Source: Artemisia argyi
Lineage: Eukaryota; Streptophyta; Magnoliopsida; Asterales; Asteraceae
Reading direction: 5' to 3'
Assembly (NCBI GenBank): GCA_030686995.1
Contig: CM060693.1
Location: 120,927,228 to 120,991,227 of the forward strand
DNA length: 64,000 nt
Numbering within the stretch: the stretch's first letter is position 1; the number at the start of each line of letters is the position of its first letter. Shown piece by piece: positions 37,144 through 48,735 of the stretch. The notes below the pieces were generated by a model. The model saw only the letters and a program-made list of their open reading frames with translations. It did not search any database and was not told the origin of the DNA. The translations under genes were made by a program, and so were the position numbers.

Positions 37144-37151
37144 GTCAAGGA
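37144..37151. repeat. Right hAT target duplication
   Basis: GTCAAGGA, identical to 33666-33673. Confidence 0.95.
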
Positions 37152-37492
37152 TAACTATTTAGTATTTGCAATCATGTGAAAAAATTATATTTTCTTTTGC
37201 TAATAAAAGGCCCATATGGTTGAGCCCAAGTACATGGTTCTCCACCAAATTTAAGCGTACTACCACATGAGAGGAAGAATCATGCAAAGATTCAGAGTAA
37301 ATTACATGGATGGTCCCTGTGGTATGTCGAAGTTTGGAGTCGCATTGATCGTCCTTAATTTAGAAACAAATAACACACCCGATCTTTTAGTTTAACTGGT
37401 GTTAAATTAGTTCCTTTATCATTTACACGTTAGCCCCTTTGGTTAAAGACCGTTGCATCATCTATCCTTTATAATAACGACTTTTTATAATT

Positions 37493-37870
37493 TTGAAGTT
37501 TTTCGACTTTAGGTACGTTTTTATACGTATTCATACGTTTTTATGTCTTCATGCGTTTTTATACGTTTTTATCCGTTTTCACCCGTTTTCACCCGTTTTC
37601 TTGCATTTTCATCCATCTTTTTTCCATTTTCACCCGTTTTATACATTTTTCTTACATTTTCGGCTGTTTCGTACGTTTTTCGTACATTTTTATACGTTTT
37701 CATCCATTTTTTATACGTTTTCTTACGTTTTTATCCATTTCCATCCATTTTATACGTTTTCGTCTGTTTTTATACGTTTTCATCCGATTTTCTTACAATT
37801 TTATCTGTTTTATACGTTTTCATTCGTTTTTATACGTTTTCATCAGTTTTAATACGTTTTTATCCATTTT
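37493..37870. repeat. Pyrimidine-rich minisatellite
   Basis: Some 35 irregular copies of a 10-11 bp unit such as TTTTATACG or TTTTCATCCG. All three forward frames stay open, giving repetitive Phe/His/Tyr-rich translations that I treat as artefacts of the repeat. It abuts the LTR-like segment to the right. Confidence 0.9.
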
Positions 37871-37879
37871 GATTGTGTG

Positions 37880-38460
37880 ATTATCAAGGATCGGGTATAT
37901 AGAGTGTAGATAATGTAGATCTTGTAGCTTGTGTGATTTGTGAGGATTGGGTGGATCGTGGTAGATTGGTACTAGCTAAGATTAGTACTCGACATTTAGC
38001 TTAGTGTCGGAAAATAATGTAAGCGACGTTGTATGGTTTTCTCCGTCGAGAATGGAGCTTGTTGATTAGTGAAGTAACTCTCGAGTTTGGTACTCGGGGA
38101 GTGGAGTAGGGCGAAGAGGAGCTTCGTGACCGAACACTATAAATCGCCGTGTCCGGGTTAGCGTTTCCTTTACCTATCTCTTTACGTTTATTTTTGCATT
38201 TACCGCTTTACATTTATACTTTGCATTGCATTTATATATGTTTGGTTTGTTGCTTATATTGTGTTAGTTGTTCTTGTGTGATAAGTATGTCTAAGTTTGT
38301 GTTTTTGTGATATGCCTTATTTGTTGCCTTATAATATCTATAGTTCTTGTAATATTAGAGTTGACGCTTTTCATACTACATCAAACTTGATTGGTCAACT
38401 GATACAAAAGATTTAAGTTTTTAAATGAAAACGTATTCACCCCCTCTACGGTTTCCATAA
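37880..38460 (+). mobile_element. Degenerate copia LTR (SIRE/Maximus-like) 3' portion
   Basis: It shares a block with the solo LTR at 60329-62185: AACTCTCGAGT, then ACTCGGGGAGTGGAGTAGGGC, then CCGAAC.ACTATAAATC. It also ends in a similar CACCCCCTCTACGGTTTCCA phrase. The left end and any duplication are not defined. Confidence 0.6.
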
Positions 38461-39197
38461 TATATGAATCCGTTACTTTTTGTGTTTCGTACGTTTATAC
38501 TATATGTAAAAAAGGTTTTATTATTTAAAAATTATTCATGAAATATATTATAAATTTTAGAAAGACAGTGTTTAGTAGCTTGCGTTGTTTATAAATTGTG
38601 TTTTATTAATGATATTTTTTTGTTTATTAAAAAATGTTTTAAATATTACATTAATTACAAGTGTTGAAAAGTCAATATTTGTAAGTGATGATACCTAAAA
38701 TAATTGTACATTGAGCTTATTTAGTTGTATTTGATTGTCTTTTAATTGCTTGTGGTTATTATTTTTTAACAATAGATGATTAGTAACTTGTTTAGATTGT
38801 ACCATGTGGTACTGTAATATAATTATACTTTTGAGTGAAAGAATGATTTAAGAAAAGTATTAATTATATGTGTTGAAGTAATGTATTTGTGCATTAAATA
38901 GTTGTAAATATTGTTTGTTTTGTTTTTTTTGTTTTGTGTGTATTTTTTTTTTATTATTTTTTTTCTTGAAATGCTTGAAAGCTATTTATAGAAATTTAAA
39001 AAAATTTAGGAGGAAAGTGCTAAAATACTTTATAGATTGTATAGATTTTAATATAACAAAGATTCAAAATATTTGATCAAAGACATGCTTAATCTATCTA
39101 TTATTAATATATGCTTTTGGCAATTTCTCTTTCTTGATATTCAGTATTCACTCTTGATCTTACATGAAAACTTACAAATAATCATGTCTTTAGATAT
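38461..39197. other. AT-rich intergenic DNA, nothing recognised
   Basis: Very AT-rich sequence with T runs. No coding frame or paired repeat was seen. Confidence 0.6.
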
Positions 39198-39687
39198 TGA
39201 TGACGTATAGTCTATATTTGGGCCACGAGCCCAAATGATAAACATTAGTAAAGCCCAAACCCACCACGAGTGGGCTATCATAACAATGATTTGGGCCGCA
39301 CTACCAATGGGTTGGACTCACGTAGGCCCAAACCCAACCAAACTATTTATGGTCTAGATAAGGATCTTCTATTTACGGATAAAGATCCATGGACCGGATA
39401 AGCACCATGTGTGGGAAGAGTAAGGAGCACGAAACCTACAAGGATTCTGCGCCTATATATAGAACGACATAACTCTCGTTAAAGGTACGATTACAAAACC
39501 CTAACTCTTCAACCATAACCCTAAACCGATTACTTACTCTCACGCCGGAGGATAATCGTGGGAGACAATCCCACGATAAGCCTAACGGTGTTTGTTTGCT
39601 TTCTTAGTGCGCAGGTTTCAAGCACTAAGGTCTAATTGGTACGAGAACAGGAGTCCAAACAAGGAAAACCCAACTTTTGTATCAACA
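39198..39687 (+). mobile_element. Ty3/gypsy (Tat/Retand-like) LTR of a truncated element
   Basis: Begins TGATGACGTATAG and ends ...ATCAACA, about 490 bp, clearly homologous to the LTR at 58075-58528. A TATATATAG box lies near 39454. A primer-site-like TGACGCCATCCGTGGGAC follows two bases later, so this is a 5' LTR with leader rather than a solo LTR. No gag or pol follows. Confidence 0.82.
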
Positions 39688-40450
39688 AGTGACGCCATCC
39701 GTGGGACCACAAATAAACTAGGTTTCGTGTTCTCATATTACCGAAAAGCAGAAATCAGTTTCTAAAGTCGGTAACTCTAAAACCCTTGCGTTTTTGTTCT
39801 GCCATGCGTAAGACTTAATTTACCAAATCAGTAAACTTCATGTGATTTTAATATCACTTTAAAAGCAAGGATATCAGTAAACGTCATGTGATTATTACTT
39901 CAATGTCACTTCAAATTATTATTTTGATCTTTTTAAATTGGAAATAACATATTACCAATATTTTCTAAAATTTAAAAAGATATCCCAATATTTTTTGCGC
40001 ATATCTTTTAAATATTAAGAAGATTTTATGTAAATCTTTTAAACTTGGTAAACACGATTTTACCTATAACCGCACTACGTCCGCACGATCGGACCTACTT
40101 TATCTTTTAGCCGCGAACAACGCAGTTACGATAAATCTACCCGCATTAGGCCGTGCGTTCGGACATCTTCGTAGATTGGCGCCATGAGCGCACTGTCACG
40201 TACAGGCACCACGATGCTAGTCAATCGCCATGAGCGCACTGGACAAAAGCCGTGGTCCTCTGCGATCATCCACAAACGTTAGAGTCTATGCGGTCACGAT
40301 ACATCCATCTACGTCTGTGCGTGCGATTAAAACTATTAGTCGTGGTCACGGTGTGTCCATCCGCGCCATTGTTTTTATTATAATAAAAAAGAAAAAGATA
40401 TCGCCATGAGCGTACTGCGTTCGCAGATTAACTACATGTTACTTCTCTTA
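39688..40450 (+). mobile_element. Leader of the truncated gypsy element
   Basis: It starts with the mutated primer site. From 40070 it is GC-richer, with the phrase CGCCATGAGCG(C/T)ACTG recurring near 40183, 40227 and 40403. No coding sequence is visible, which suggests a non-autonomous or deleted derivative. Confidence 0.5.
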
Positions 40451-41730
40451 TATAGTTTGTAAAACCTCACGATAGGCGTAATTCGCACTACTACTTCTCT
40501 TATGTGTTAATTTCACATGCTATGTGCTATATATTGCTTCACGCTAATCTTTTACTTCATTAGGTTTTATATGTTGCTATTCGCGGCATATACTTCTAAT
40601 ACTTGCATTAAGTGTTTTTCAGGATTTGAATAACTAAGTTTAATGCTCCTACACGAGTAGCACACGAGTTATTTCTTAGATATTACCTGCGTGACTTGTA
40701 CAGACATATTTCTTAGATATTACAATTTATTTTTCATATATAATGAAAAAAAATTTCGTATATAAGTGTAAACAATTTAATCAATTTTTACAAACTTTTT
40801 ATAGATGTTAGACAAATATTCAAACAAGAGTTTATAGCGATAAACATTTATAGTTACGTGATTATTCATTTTTATCAACTATCAATTAACAAAATAATAA
40901 AAAAGAAGTTGTAATATGATGTCATATATAATAGAGTTTGAGGATAAATTATATATATATAATTAAAAAAACTTGTCACGCAATTATTTATTTATTTTTT
41001 GAAATTTTGAATGGTAATCTTTAAGACATCTATTTCATTAAACATTGATACTTTGCATATAGTGTTGAGATCAATATAGAACACAAACTTTCTATAGATC
41101 TAATGAAAATCCTTGTCACTCATTTTTCATCAAAATAAAAAGCCATTTTTCACATTTTTAAAAATAAAATATCTTACAAATAATAAATCGTTAAGCGAAA
41201 AAAAAAAAAAATACACCATCGCAATGAGAATTTTTATACCCTTTAGTAGACGGGTATTTCGATATACTTTCGACGAACCTTTTTTTTTCGAGTTTTGTTT
41301 TAGTGTCAAAATTCGCATCTGAAAAAATCACATGTGACTTGTTATTTTGGAAATCACGTGTGATTTTATAAATCACATGTGATATTTAAATAATAAATCA
41401 CATTTGATTTTTTTAGACATAAATTTCAACATTTATAAAGAAAAGTTGAATAAAGAGTGCTTCTTTATAGAAAGACAATTTAATTCTCGTCACGATTGTA
41501 CGATTATTTTATTTTTATTTTTTTATGTAACGATTAATGGTTTGTGAAATGTTTATTTTTTTTTTAAAGAGATTAAAGTAGGTTTTTCTATTGATTAGAA
41601 AATAAAGGACCAGTATTTATTTTTAAATAATTTGTATTCCTTATTTAGTTTAATATATATAATATGTATTTTTTTTAGCATGATACACTGAATATCATGG
41701 ATTGTTGGTCACATCCCACCAACTACTAAA
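40451..41730. other. AT-rich intergenic DNA
   Basis: No gene is visible. Short palindromes at 41327-41412 are listed separately. Confidence 0.6.
41327..41412. repeat. Palindrome cluster, AATCACATGTGATT type
   Basis: Four spaced copies or variants: AATCACATGTGAC, AATCACGTGTGATT, AATCACATGTGAT and AATCACATTTGATT. Two more such palindromes lie at 50485-50535. The outer halves AATCA..TGATT match those of the MULE palindromes but the centre differs. Confidence 0.8.
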
Positions 41731-41731
41731 A

Positions 41732-42079
41732 CTAATTTTCTTTTCTCATGAAGCCCGCCTTTTCGAGGATGCTAATTAACATAAGCCAGGGTGTATTGTG
41801 ACTCTTTGTCTCTGCAAATTGTTTATAGTTTATATTATCACTGTCTCCATCTTCAAAGTCTTTCATATATTTTATATGTCTGACATATTTTATATGAAAA
41901 CCTTGTTCAAACGCCATCTTATACACTTGTCCTAACTCATTCCTCAAGTTTCCACCCACTTTAACCTGTCCCAGATTTATAAAAAAAAGTTGATAACCAG
42001 CAACGCTGATATTGTTTCTTCGTCGATGGCTTATTGCGGATACTGAAAGGTGATAGTAAGTAGTTTTTTTGTTGCTCAT
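41732..42079 (-). CDS. Unrecognised 115-residue open frame
   Basis: A single frame on the minus strand with a fairly balanced amino-acid composition, including SAISHRRRNNISVAGYQLFF and a C-terminal TPWLMLISILEKAGFMRKEN. It lies about 180 bp before the Raf kinase start, in the opposite orientation. I recognise no domain. It could be a fragment of a larger gene, a real small gene, or chance. Confidence 0.2.
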   Translation of the reverse strand: MSNKKTTYYHLSVSAISHRRRNNISVAGYQLFFINLGQVKVGGNLRNELGQVYKMAFEQGFHIKYVRHIKYMKDFEDGDSDNINYKQFAETKSHNTPWLMLISILEKAGFMRKEN

Positions 42080-42262
42080 TTCAATCTAGTGAAAATGCGT
42101 TCTAAGTTGAGATTTATTAAGTCGACTACACGTAAAAAGTTGGTTGTTGAGTACGATCAGTTTACGTTTACTGGAGTTGTTTATTTCTTGTTGAGGTTTT
42201 ACTAGATTTAGGCTAGATTAATAAAAGGATCATATAAATAGTTTTTTTTTTTTTAACGAAAA

Positions 42263-45200
42263 ATGCCGCATCGAGCTACTTACTTTTTTCCAAGGCAGTT
42301 TGATGAACGTGTGGTTAAGGATTCGTGTTTGAAATCTGATGATCATGAAAAGCTGTTGGAAAAGAGATCTGGTTTCGTGATTAATAAAGAAGGCGATAGC
42401 GATGGAGATCGGTTTCGTGATGGTAAAAGTGAATGGAGTCACGGGAAGAATAAGAATAAGCAGTTGGCTGGTTTAGAAAGTTGGTTAGGGGAGGAAAAAA
42501 GGGCAGGAGGGCCGGATTTTGGTGATGTGAAGTATAGCCAACTCGTAAACCATGATAAGAACGCTCATCGGGGCGTTGACTATGTTAGAGAACATAGGGA
42601 CTTTGCCGATGGTCAGAGTAGTAATTCAGGGAGCTTGTTCTGTGGGACAAATGTGACACCGAGGTCTGTTTTGGGTTCAAGCAGGGAGGTGACGAAAAGT
42701 GTGAGGGAGGAGGATTTGGTAGGTGGAAGGGATATAGGAGATGATGGTCGTTGGGATCAAGTGCGAAGTTGGTGCAAGGCGTATTACTTGCAGCTCACGC
42801 TAGCAAAACGAATCACACATCAAGCAACCATTGGTGAAGAACCTAAACATGTTCAAGGCCATGGGAATGGTGGCAGTCATGGGGTTGCTACCTATGATGC
42901 GGAGTCTGTTTCATATCGTTTTTGGGTATGATATTCCTTCCTTTGTGGCTTTTCCTCGTGTCTGATCGATGTTAGGGTTCTGCATGATAAAACTAGTATG
43001 ATAGAAAGATCTCCGATTAAGAAAGTACTTAAAGATTTTCTTTTAGGTTAATCCTGACTTAGATGACCTGAGCCTGTCTTAGTTGTCAAAGTCTATCCTT
43101 GTAAATTCCACCAAAAGTTGTATGCTCACTGAAATAACCGCTTCTTGTGCGTGCCCTTCTCTGTTGTAATAGTAAAAATTAAGGCTCAAGATTTATCGTA
43201 CAGATCTCTTATCTTTGAAATGCTCCTTGCGTAAAGTCTATTGAATTCTTAGCGCTTCTACTACTTTATACATTCATTTAACATACCTTAAATGTTTTTA
43301 ATACCTACTACTTATCAGTACTCACAACATGTTTTCAGGTTAATGGCACCTTGTCATATAACGATAAGGTATCAGATGGTTTCTACAACATCCTTGGAAT
43401 GGATCCCTATATGTGGATGATGTGCAATGACTCTGATGAGGGTAAACGTATGCCATCTTTAATGGAACTAAAAGCAGTTGAGGCCAGTACTGCATCCATG
43501 GAGGTGATTCTTGTTGATAGATACAAGGATTCACGGCTAAGGGATCTCGAGGATATAGCACAGGAACTATATTTTTCAGCTGAAAATCCTCTTATGTTGG
43601 CTGAAAAACTTGCTAAACTTGTTGCTGCGAGTATGGGGTATGCTTCCTCTTTATACTGCTTACTGAATCTCCCTTTGTCTATAGCATTTTTAATATGTTA
43701 AGTTTCCTTATTTAAGGGGATCATTTCCAATTGAGCAAGGTGATCTTTGTGTACAATGGGAGTCTGCTAGCAAGAGAATAAAAGAACATCAGAATAACAT
43801 TTTAGTCCCCATTGGAAGCTTGTCTATTGGACTCTGTAGGCACAGGGCAATACTCTTCAAGGTTATTATCAATCTCATGGTCCCAACATAGTACAATATA
43901 GTATATTTATAATGGATGAAACTTTTTATGCAGAAACTTGCTGACTATGTGGGATTGCCTTGTCGTGTAGCAAGAGGCTGCAGGTATTGTGTTGAAGACC
44001 ATATGTCCTCGTGTCTTATCAGAGTTGAAGATGATAAGCTGCAAAGGTAAACTTTGTACTCCCGATGATCTCATATTTATGTACTGCCCATAATAATAAT
44101 TAATGCATTTTTCATGAGAATGTTACGACGGAAATGTATTCGTGAGATTTAAGAACAATGTACAATTATCATACGAACTTCTGGACATCATACCTTTTCC
44201 TGGTTACTCATCTTGTAATTAACAAATCACATCAAAACACATCCTAAGTTTCTCTTGAATTCTGAATATTGTCTTACATACCATAAGTCCATAATCCTTC
44301 GAAATCTGACGCATTTGAATGCTTCTTTATTCATCAGGGAGTATGTGATTGATCTAATTGGGAAACCAGGGAATTTCCATAATCCAGATTCATCTATAAA
44401 TGGAGATATCCTTTCTCTGGTACCTTCACCATTTCAGAGTTCTCGTTTAAAAGATGTTCAACAAGTTTATGTGGGACACGCATCTATTTCTGACGTAAAG
44501 AGTACACATGTTCCTACTAAAAACACTTTACATTCAGGTATAACATATTTTGATAATGTCATCAAGTTCGTTTTTTATTTACCACGAAATGCCAGAACAT
44601 GATTGGTAGTATTTATGTTCGTAAGTAAGATGTTAACTAGAAAGATATCGTAGCTAAAGAAAAGAACCCTTAAAGAGAGGTGTCATGACTTGTTGCTGTA
44701 TACAGAAGCAAGAATCTCATGAATACCTTAGAAAAATGAATTAATGAGATTTTTCTGAACTCCTTCAAATCTGCCTGATCAGAACTTATTATAAACTTTC
44801 TAATGTGGTTACATTCTGATCAGATGTCAACACTATTGGGTTACGTGGTGAAGATAGTTTGATTATCCAAAAAGCCAACAAGAATGAAATTTCTATATCT
44901 GGAAATCCTGACATCATCAATTCAAGCAGAAATGCTTCAAAAGTAAAATTACATGGTAATATGGAGCCAGAAGTTACGAGCAATGGAATACAGAGAGAAA
45001 ACTTTCCTGCAACTTCCCCAAGATACCTGACACTCGAGCCTTCTCTGGCAATGGACTGGCTTGAGATAGCTTGGTCTGATTTGCATATCAAGGAGCGTAT
45101 TGGTGCTGGTACGTATTTCTGATCCGTAACTCTTATTCATCATTATAGAATACTCAAATTAAAAATTAAATGTGATAAAATGAGAATGAAGAGTGATAAT

Positions 45201-47386
45201 TATATGTTTCTGTCTGCAGGCTCATTTGGGACAGTGTATCGTTCAGAGTGGTATGGTTCGGTTAGTACTGCATAGTGCATACGGTCATTTCCTTATGTTA
45301 ATACAAAGTTAAAATTTGTATAAAGAATAAATTGATTTTATTGTAGGATGTTGCTGTTAAGGTGTTGACAGCCCAAGACCTTCATGATAATCAAATGAGG
45401 GAATTTCTGAGAGAGGTATACCGCTAAAATATAACATTTTTCTTTGACTTCTGCCTTCATTTTTAGAGAAGCGATTACTTAGTATTCATCTGTTTTAACT
45501 TGTCTTGTCATGTCTTGTAAGGTTTCGATAATGAAACGTGTGCGCCATCCTAATGTCGTTCTCTTCATGGGCGCGGTCACTATGCACCCACCTTTTTCCA
45601 TTGTGACGGAGTATCTCCCTAGGTGAGTTTTTTCTTGTAGAGTTGAACCCACTCATAGACAATAATGACCTGTTTAATCCCCCAATTTTTACTTGTTCCC
45701 GAACCCGCCCATCTGGCCACTTTACAATGGGTCTCAAAACTTTCTCATGTTTCTGTTACAGAGGTAGTCTGTTCCGCCTTCTACACCACCCAGCCTCTGG
45801 AGAAGTAATAAGCATGAAAAGACGGATGCACATGGCTTTGGATGTGGTATGTACAATGCTTTTACTTAATTTATTTGTTACGGAATACATTTTAGCATTC
45901 TTTAGAAAGTAAATGAAGACGAATACTCCCTTTTATAGTTTAAGGTCCATATTAACTTTTTCTTAGCTAGAACTGGGATAAACAATCACACAACATTCTA
46001 ATACTTTCTTCATGCAGGCAAAAGGCATCAATTATCTCCATTGTCTTCGTCCCCCTATTGTTCACTCAGATCTTAAATCTCCAAACTTATTGGTTGATAA
46101 AAATTGGACCGTAAAGGTACATAAACAACTTATGTTTTGTTCTGTTCAATTGTTTAACCCAACATTTTCCTTAATTAGCTACCATTTCCGAAACACAGGT
46201 TTGTGACTTTGGGTTATCGAGATTCAAAGCGGATACCATTATCTCATCTAAAGCCATTACTGGAACTGTAAGCTTCACTCGTCCACTTTTCACTATATGT
46301 GCACGCACAGACACACACACTAACATGTAGTTCTTCATTATTATACATTTGAAGCGTATGTATTCTTATATTAAGGATATAAATCCAATCAATGTGTTCA
46401 TATATTCATCTCATCTGCCTATGTCCATTATATGCTCATATATCATTCACATTATCTTCATATTTTATTATATCAAATTCATTTAATGATGATTTCAGCT
46501 TGAGTGGATGGCCCCAGAAGTCCTTCGAGGGGAACCTGCAGATGAAAAGTCGGATGTGTACAGTTTTGGCGTGATTTTATGGGAGCTCCTGACCATGCAA
46601 CTTCCATGGAATGGGCTTGGGGCTGCTCAGGTTTGTTCAACCACAAACCTGTTCTTTTTTTTTTCCTAAATCATGGAGCACAAAAATCTTAGTGGATGAA
46701 TTTCAATCCACTTCAGCAGGCCAACTGGCTCATTTTGTTCACTTCCAGTGTTTTTCATTTCTGATCTCAAATGAATCATAATTTCAGGTGGTTGGAGCTG
46801 TGGCATTCCAGAATAGGAAACTTGCAATACCTGCTAATACCTCTCCCATATTAGCCACTCTTATGGAATCTTGCTGGGCCGAGTAAGAATCTTCATCACC
46901 TTATAGTTTCATAACCACTAGACATGGAAAAGATGGGTAGGTTGGGAATTTGGTCAAAACGGGTAATTATGTAGTGCATGTGGATACAGGTCGGGTCAGC
47001 GTGAGTTGTCCGGCTGGTGGCAGCCACTTTTTGTCTATTTAGAGACTTCTTTTCTTTCTCAAGAATAGCGATGTCTTAGATCGGATTACAAAAACAGGCT
47101 AATGCATCGCTCAACTCATTTGACTTCTTTTGTAGTCAAACTCTTTTAATTTTGACCCGTTTGAGAAAAAAAGATATACCACCAAAGACCTATTCATTGA
47201 TAAATGTGATGAAGCTATACCAATTATAGCCACCAGCTCAAACGTTCTTCTTAACGAGCTTTGCATTTTTTTGTCAACAGTGATCCTATGGAGCGTCCAA
47301 GCTTTAAGAGCATAATGAGTACGTTAAAGAAGTTACTCAAGTCTCCCCAAACTACAGGGAGTCCAGTGACAAAATCTGCTTGCTGA
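42263..47386 (+). CDS. Raf-like MAPKKK, CTR1/EDR1 family (B3-type, RAF6-like)
   Basis: Exons: 42263-42925, 43339-43637, 43717-43861, 43934-44046, 44338-44537, 44824-45108, 45220-45260, 45347-45415, 45522-45622, 45762-45846, 46018-46116, 46199-46267, 46499-46630, 46788-46882 and 47281-47386. The product is 833 residues. After [13 protein letters not shown] comes the EDR1/CTR1 regulatory domain ([35 protein letters not shown]). The kinase domain starts at about 560: glycine loop GAGSFGTVY, Lys587 in DVAVKVL, catalytic-loop HSDLKSPN (683-690), DFG at 703-705, and a C-terminal [14 protein letters not shown] tail. The HRD arginine is Ser684, so it is a non-RD kinase; I recall that the Arabidopsis At4g24480 clade also lacks it. 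The usual TGTPEW is TGTLEW (Leu724). Family members act in ethylene, stress or defence signalling. Confidence 0.94.
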
Positions 47387-48470
47387 TTACTAGCAAAACA
47401 ACCTCTCTCTTCACAAAAATAGTAGTATAGTATGTCTATGTTACTTCATGTAAGTTAAAAAATCTGAAATAAATGTTTATGTCCAAATTCCAAATTAGCA
47501 AACAAAGATTTACCTCCGAGATTTAGACTCTATGAAATAAACAAAGTCTGTTTACACACATGTTTTACTGTTATTTTTAAACCATTTTTTGCTTAGTATA
47601 AGATACTTATCGGGGATACCGCATATATAGGGGTGGCCAGGTAAAGCATCGGAAACGGCCAGAAGAGGTCTCATTAGTTATGCATTTAAGTGGCCAGAGA
47701 AAGGTACAGTCAAGTGGATACCCGGTTAAGCCACGTACATTTGAGTCGGTGACTCCCCTCCCCGGGTAACCTATGGAGATATATATCTATAGTGGAAGCT
47801 AATAACAAAATAAGTAATCTTATTCAAAATGGTGGTGCTGGCCAAGTATATGGAACCAACATTCTCTTTTAGTAATAACTCGAGTCTTGAGGCACCCAAT
47901 CCTCAACGACATGCATGGTAAGTTTTTTTCTGGAAGGATGTGGAGGGAGACCGTTTGGTGTTGTGGTGTGGTGTTCGAATAGGCGGTTTTGTGTTCGGTA
48001 CGGACAGTTTGGTGTTCGATTAGGCTGAGGGCGATTAGTATGATGTGGTGTGATTTTCTAACAGATTGAAAACTCAAGATAACCTGAAGGTGTGGGAAGT
48101 GCATAACAGTGATGATGGGTCTTCGATGGTCGTTGTGTAAAATGTGGTTCACATTCACTTTTGTTTTCTCATTGCACTTTCTCTTCTTAGGTTTGGATGA
48201 AACTTAGGCAATACATCCAGTATTCCAGTTTCGTATGCCTTGCAATAGTTGGAGTGATATTACTGGGGCACTAAAACCGTTTGCTCATAAAAGATTGGCT
48301 TGGTTTGTCGCTGCGAAGATTTCAATTGGTGCTTCAGTTTACTTCATTTGGCAACCAAATACTTGACTTAGACTAAATGGTGAAACAATGTATAAAAATT
48401 TTACTTTCAAATGGTGTAAATTTTTATTAAATAAATCAAATAATTACAAAGTGTTATACGGAAATAACAC
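47387..48470. other. Raf kinase 3' flank, no gene
   Basis: 3' UTR, then sequence with no recognisable gene. The open frame at 47820-48158 (-) is Ser/His-rich and looks like chance. Confidence 0.55.
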
Positions 48471-48473
48471 TTA

Positions 48474-48732
48474 GGGAGTGCCTGGTGAGGGGTTAAGTGG
48501 GGGTGGGGAATGGGTAAAGGAATAATGATGGGCTCACATCAAACAATGTTTGTGCTTGGTTAGTAAGAGGAAAGGTGTTGATTACCCCGTAGTGGGTAAT
48601 CAATCATTATAGAGTAAATTGGGGGGGGGGGGGGGGGGGGTAAGGTATTGATTACTCACCTCACTCATTCCTTTGCATTCATTTCCTTTTCCCTTTCCCT
48701 TTCCCTTTCCCCACTTTGAACCAAGCGGACCC
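48474..48732. mobile_element. Tourist-like (PIF/Harbinger) MITE, 259 bp
   Basis: The ends GGGAGTGCCTGGT and, in complement, GGGTCCGCTTGGTTC fit the Tourist terminus style. TTA duplications lie at 48471-48473 and 48733-48735. The interior holds a 20-base G run. Confidence 0.7.
48621..48640. repeat. Poly(G) tract of 20
   Basis: An uninterrupted run of 20 G in the MITE. It could form a G-quadruplex and is a likely site of sequencing error. Confidence 0.95.
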
Positions 48733-48735
48733 TTA

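Noticed and set aside
37493..37880. Three overlapping Phe/His-rich open frames
   Set aside because: All three forward frames are open because of a stop-free minisatellite. There is no codon bias or domain.
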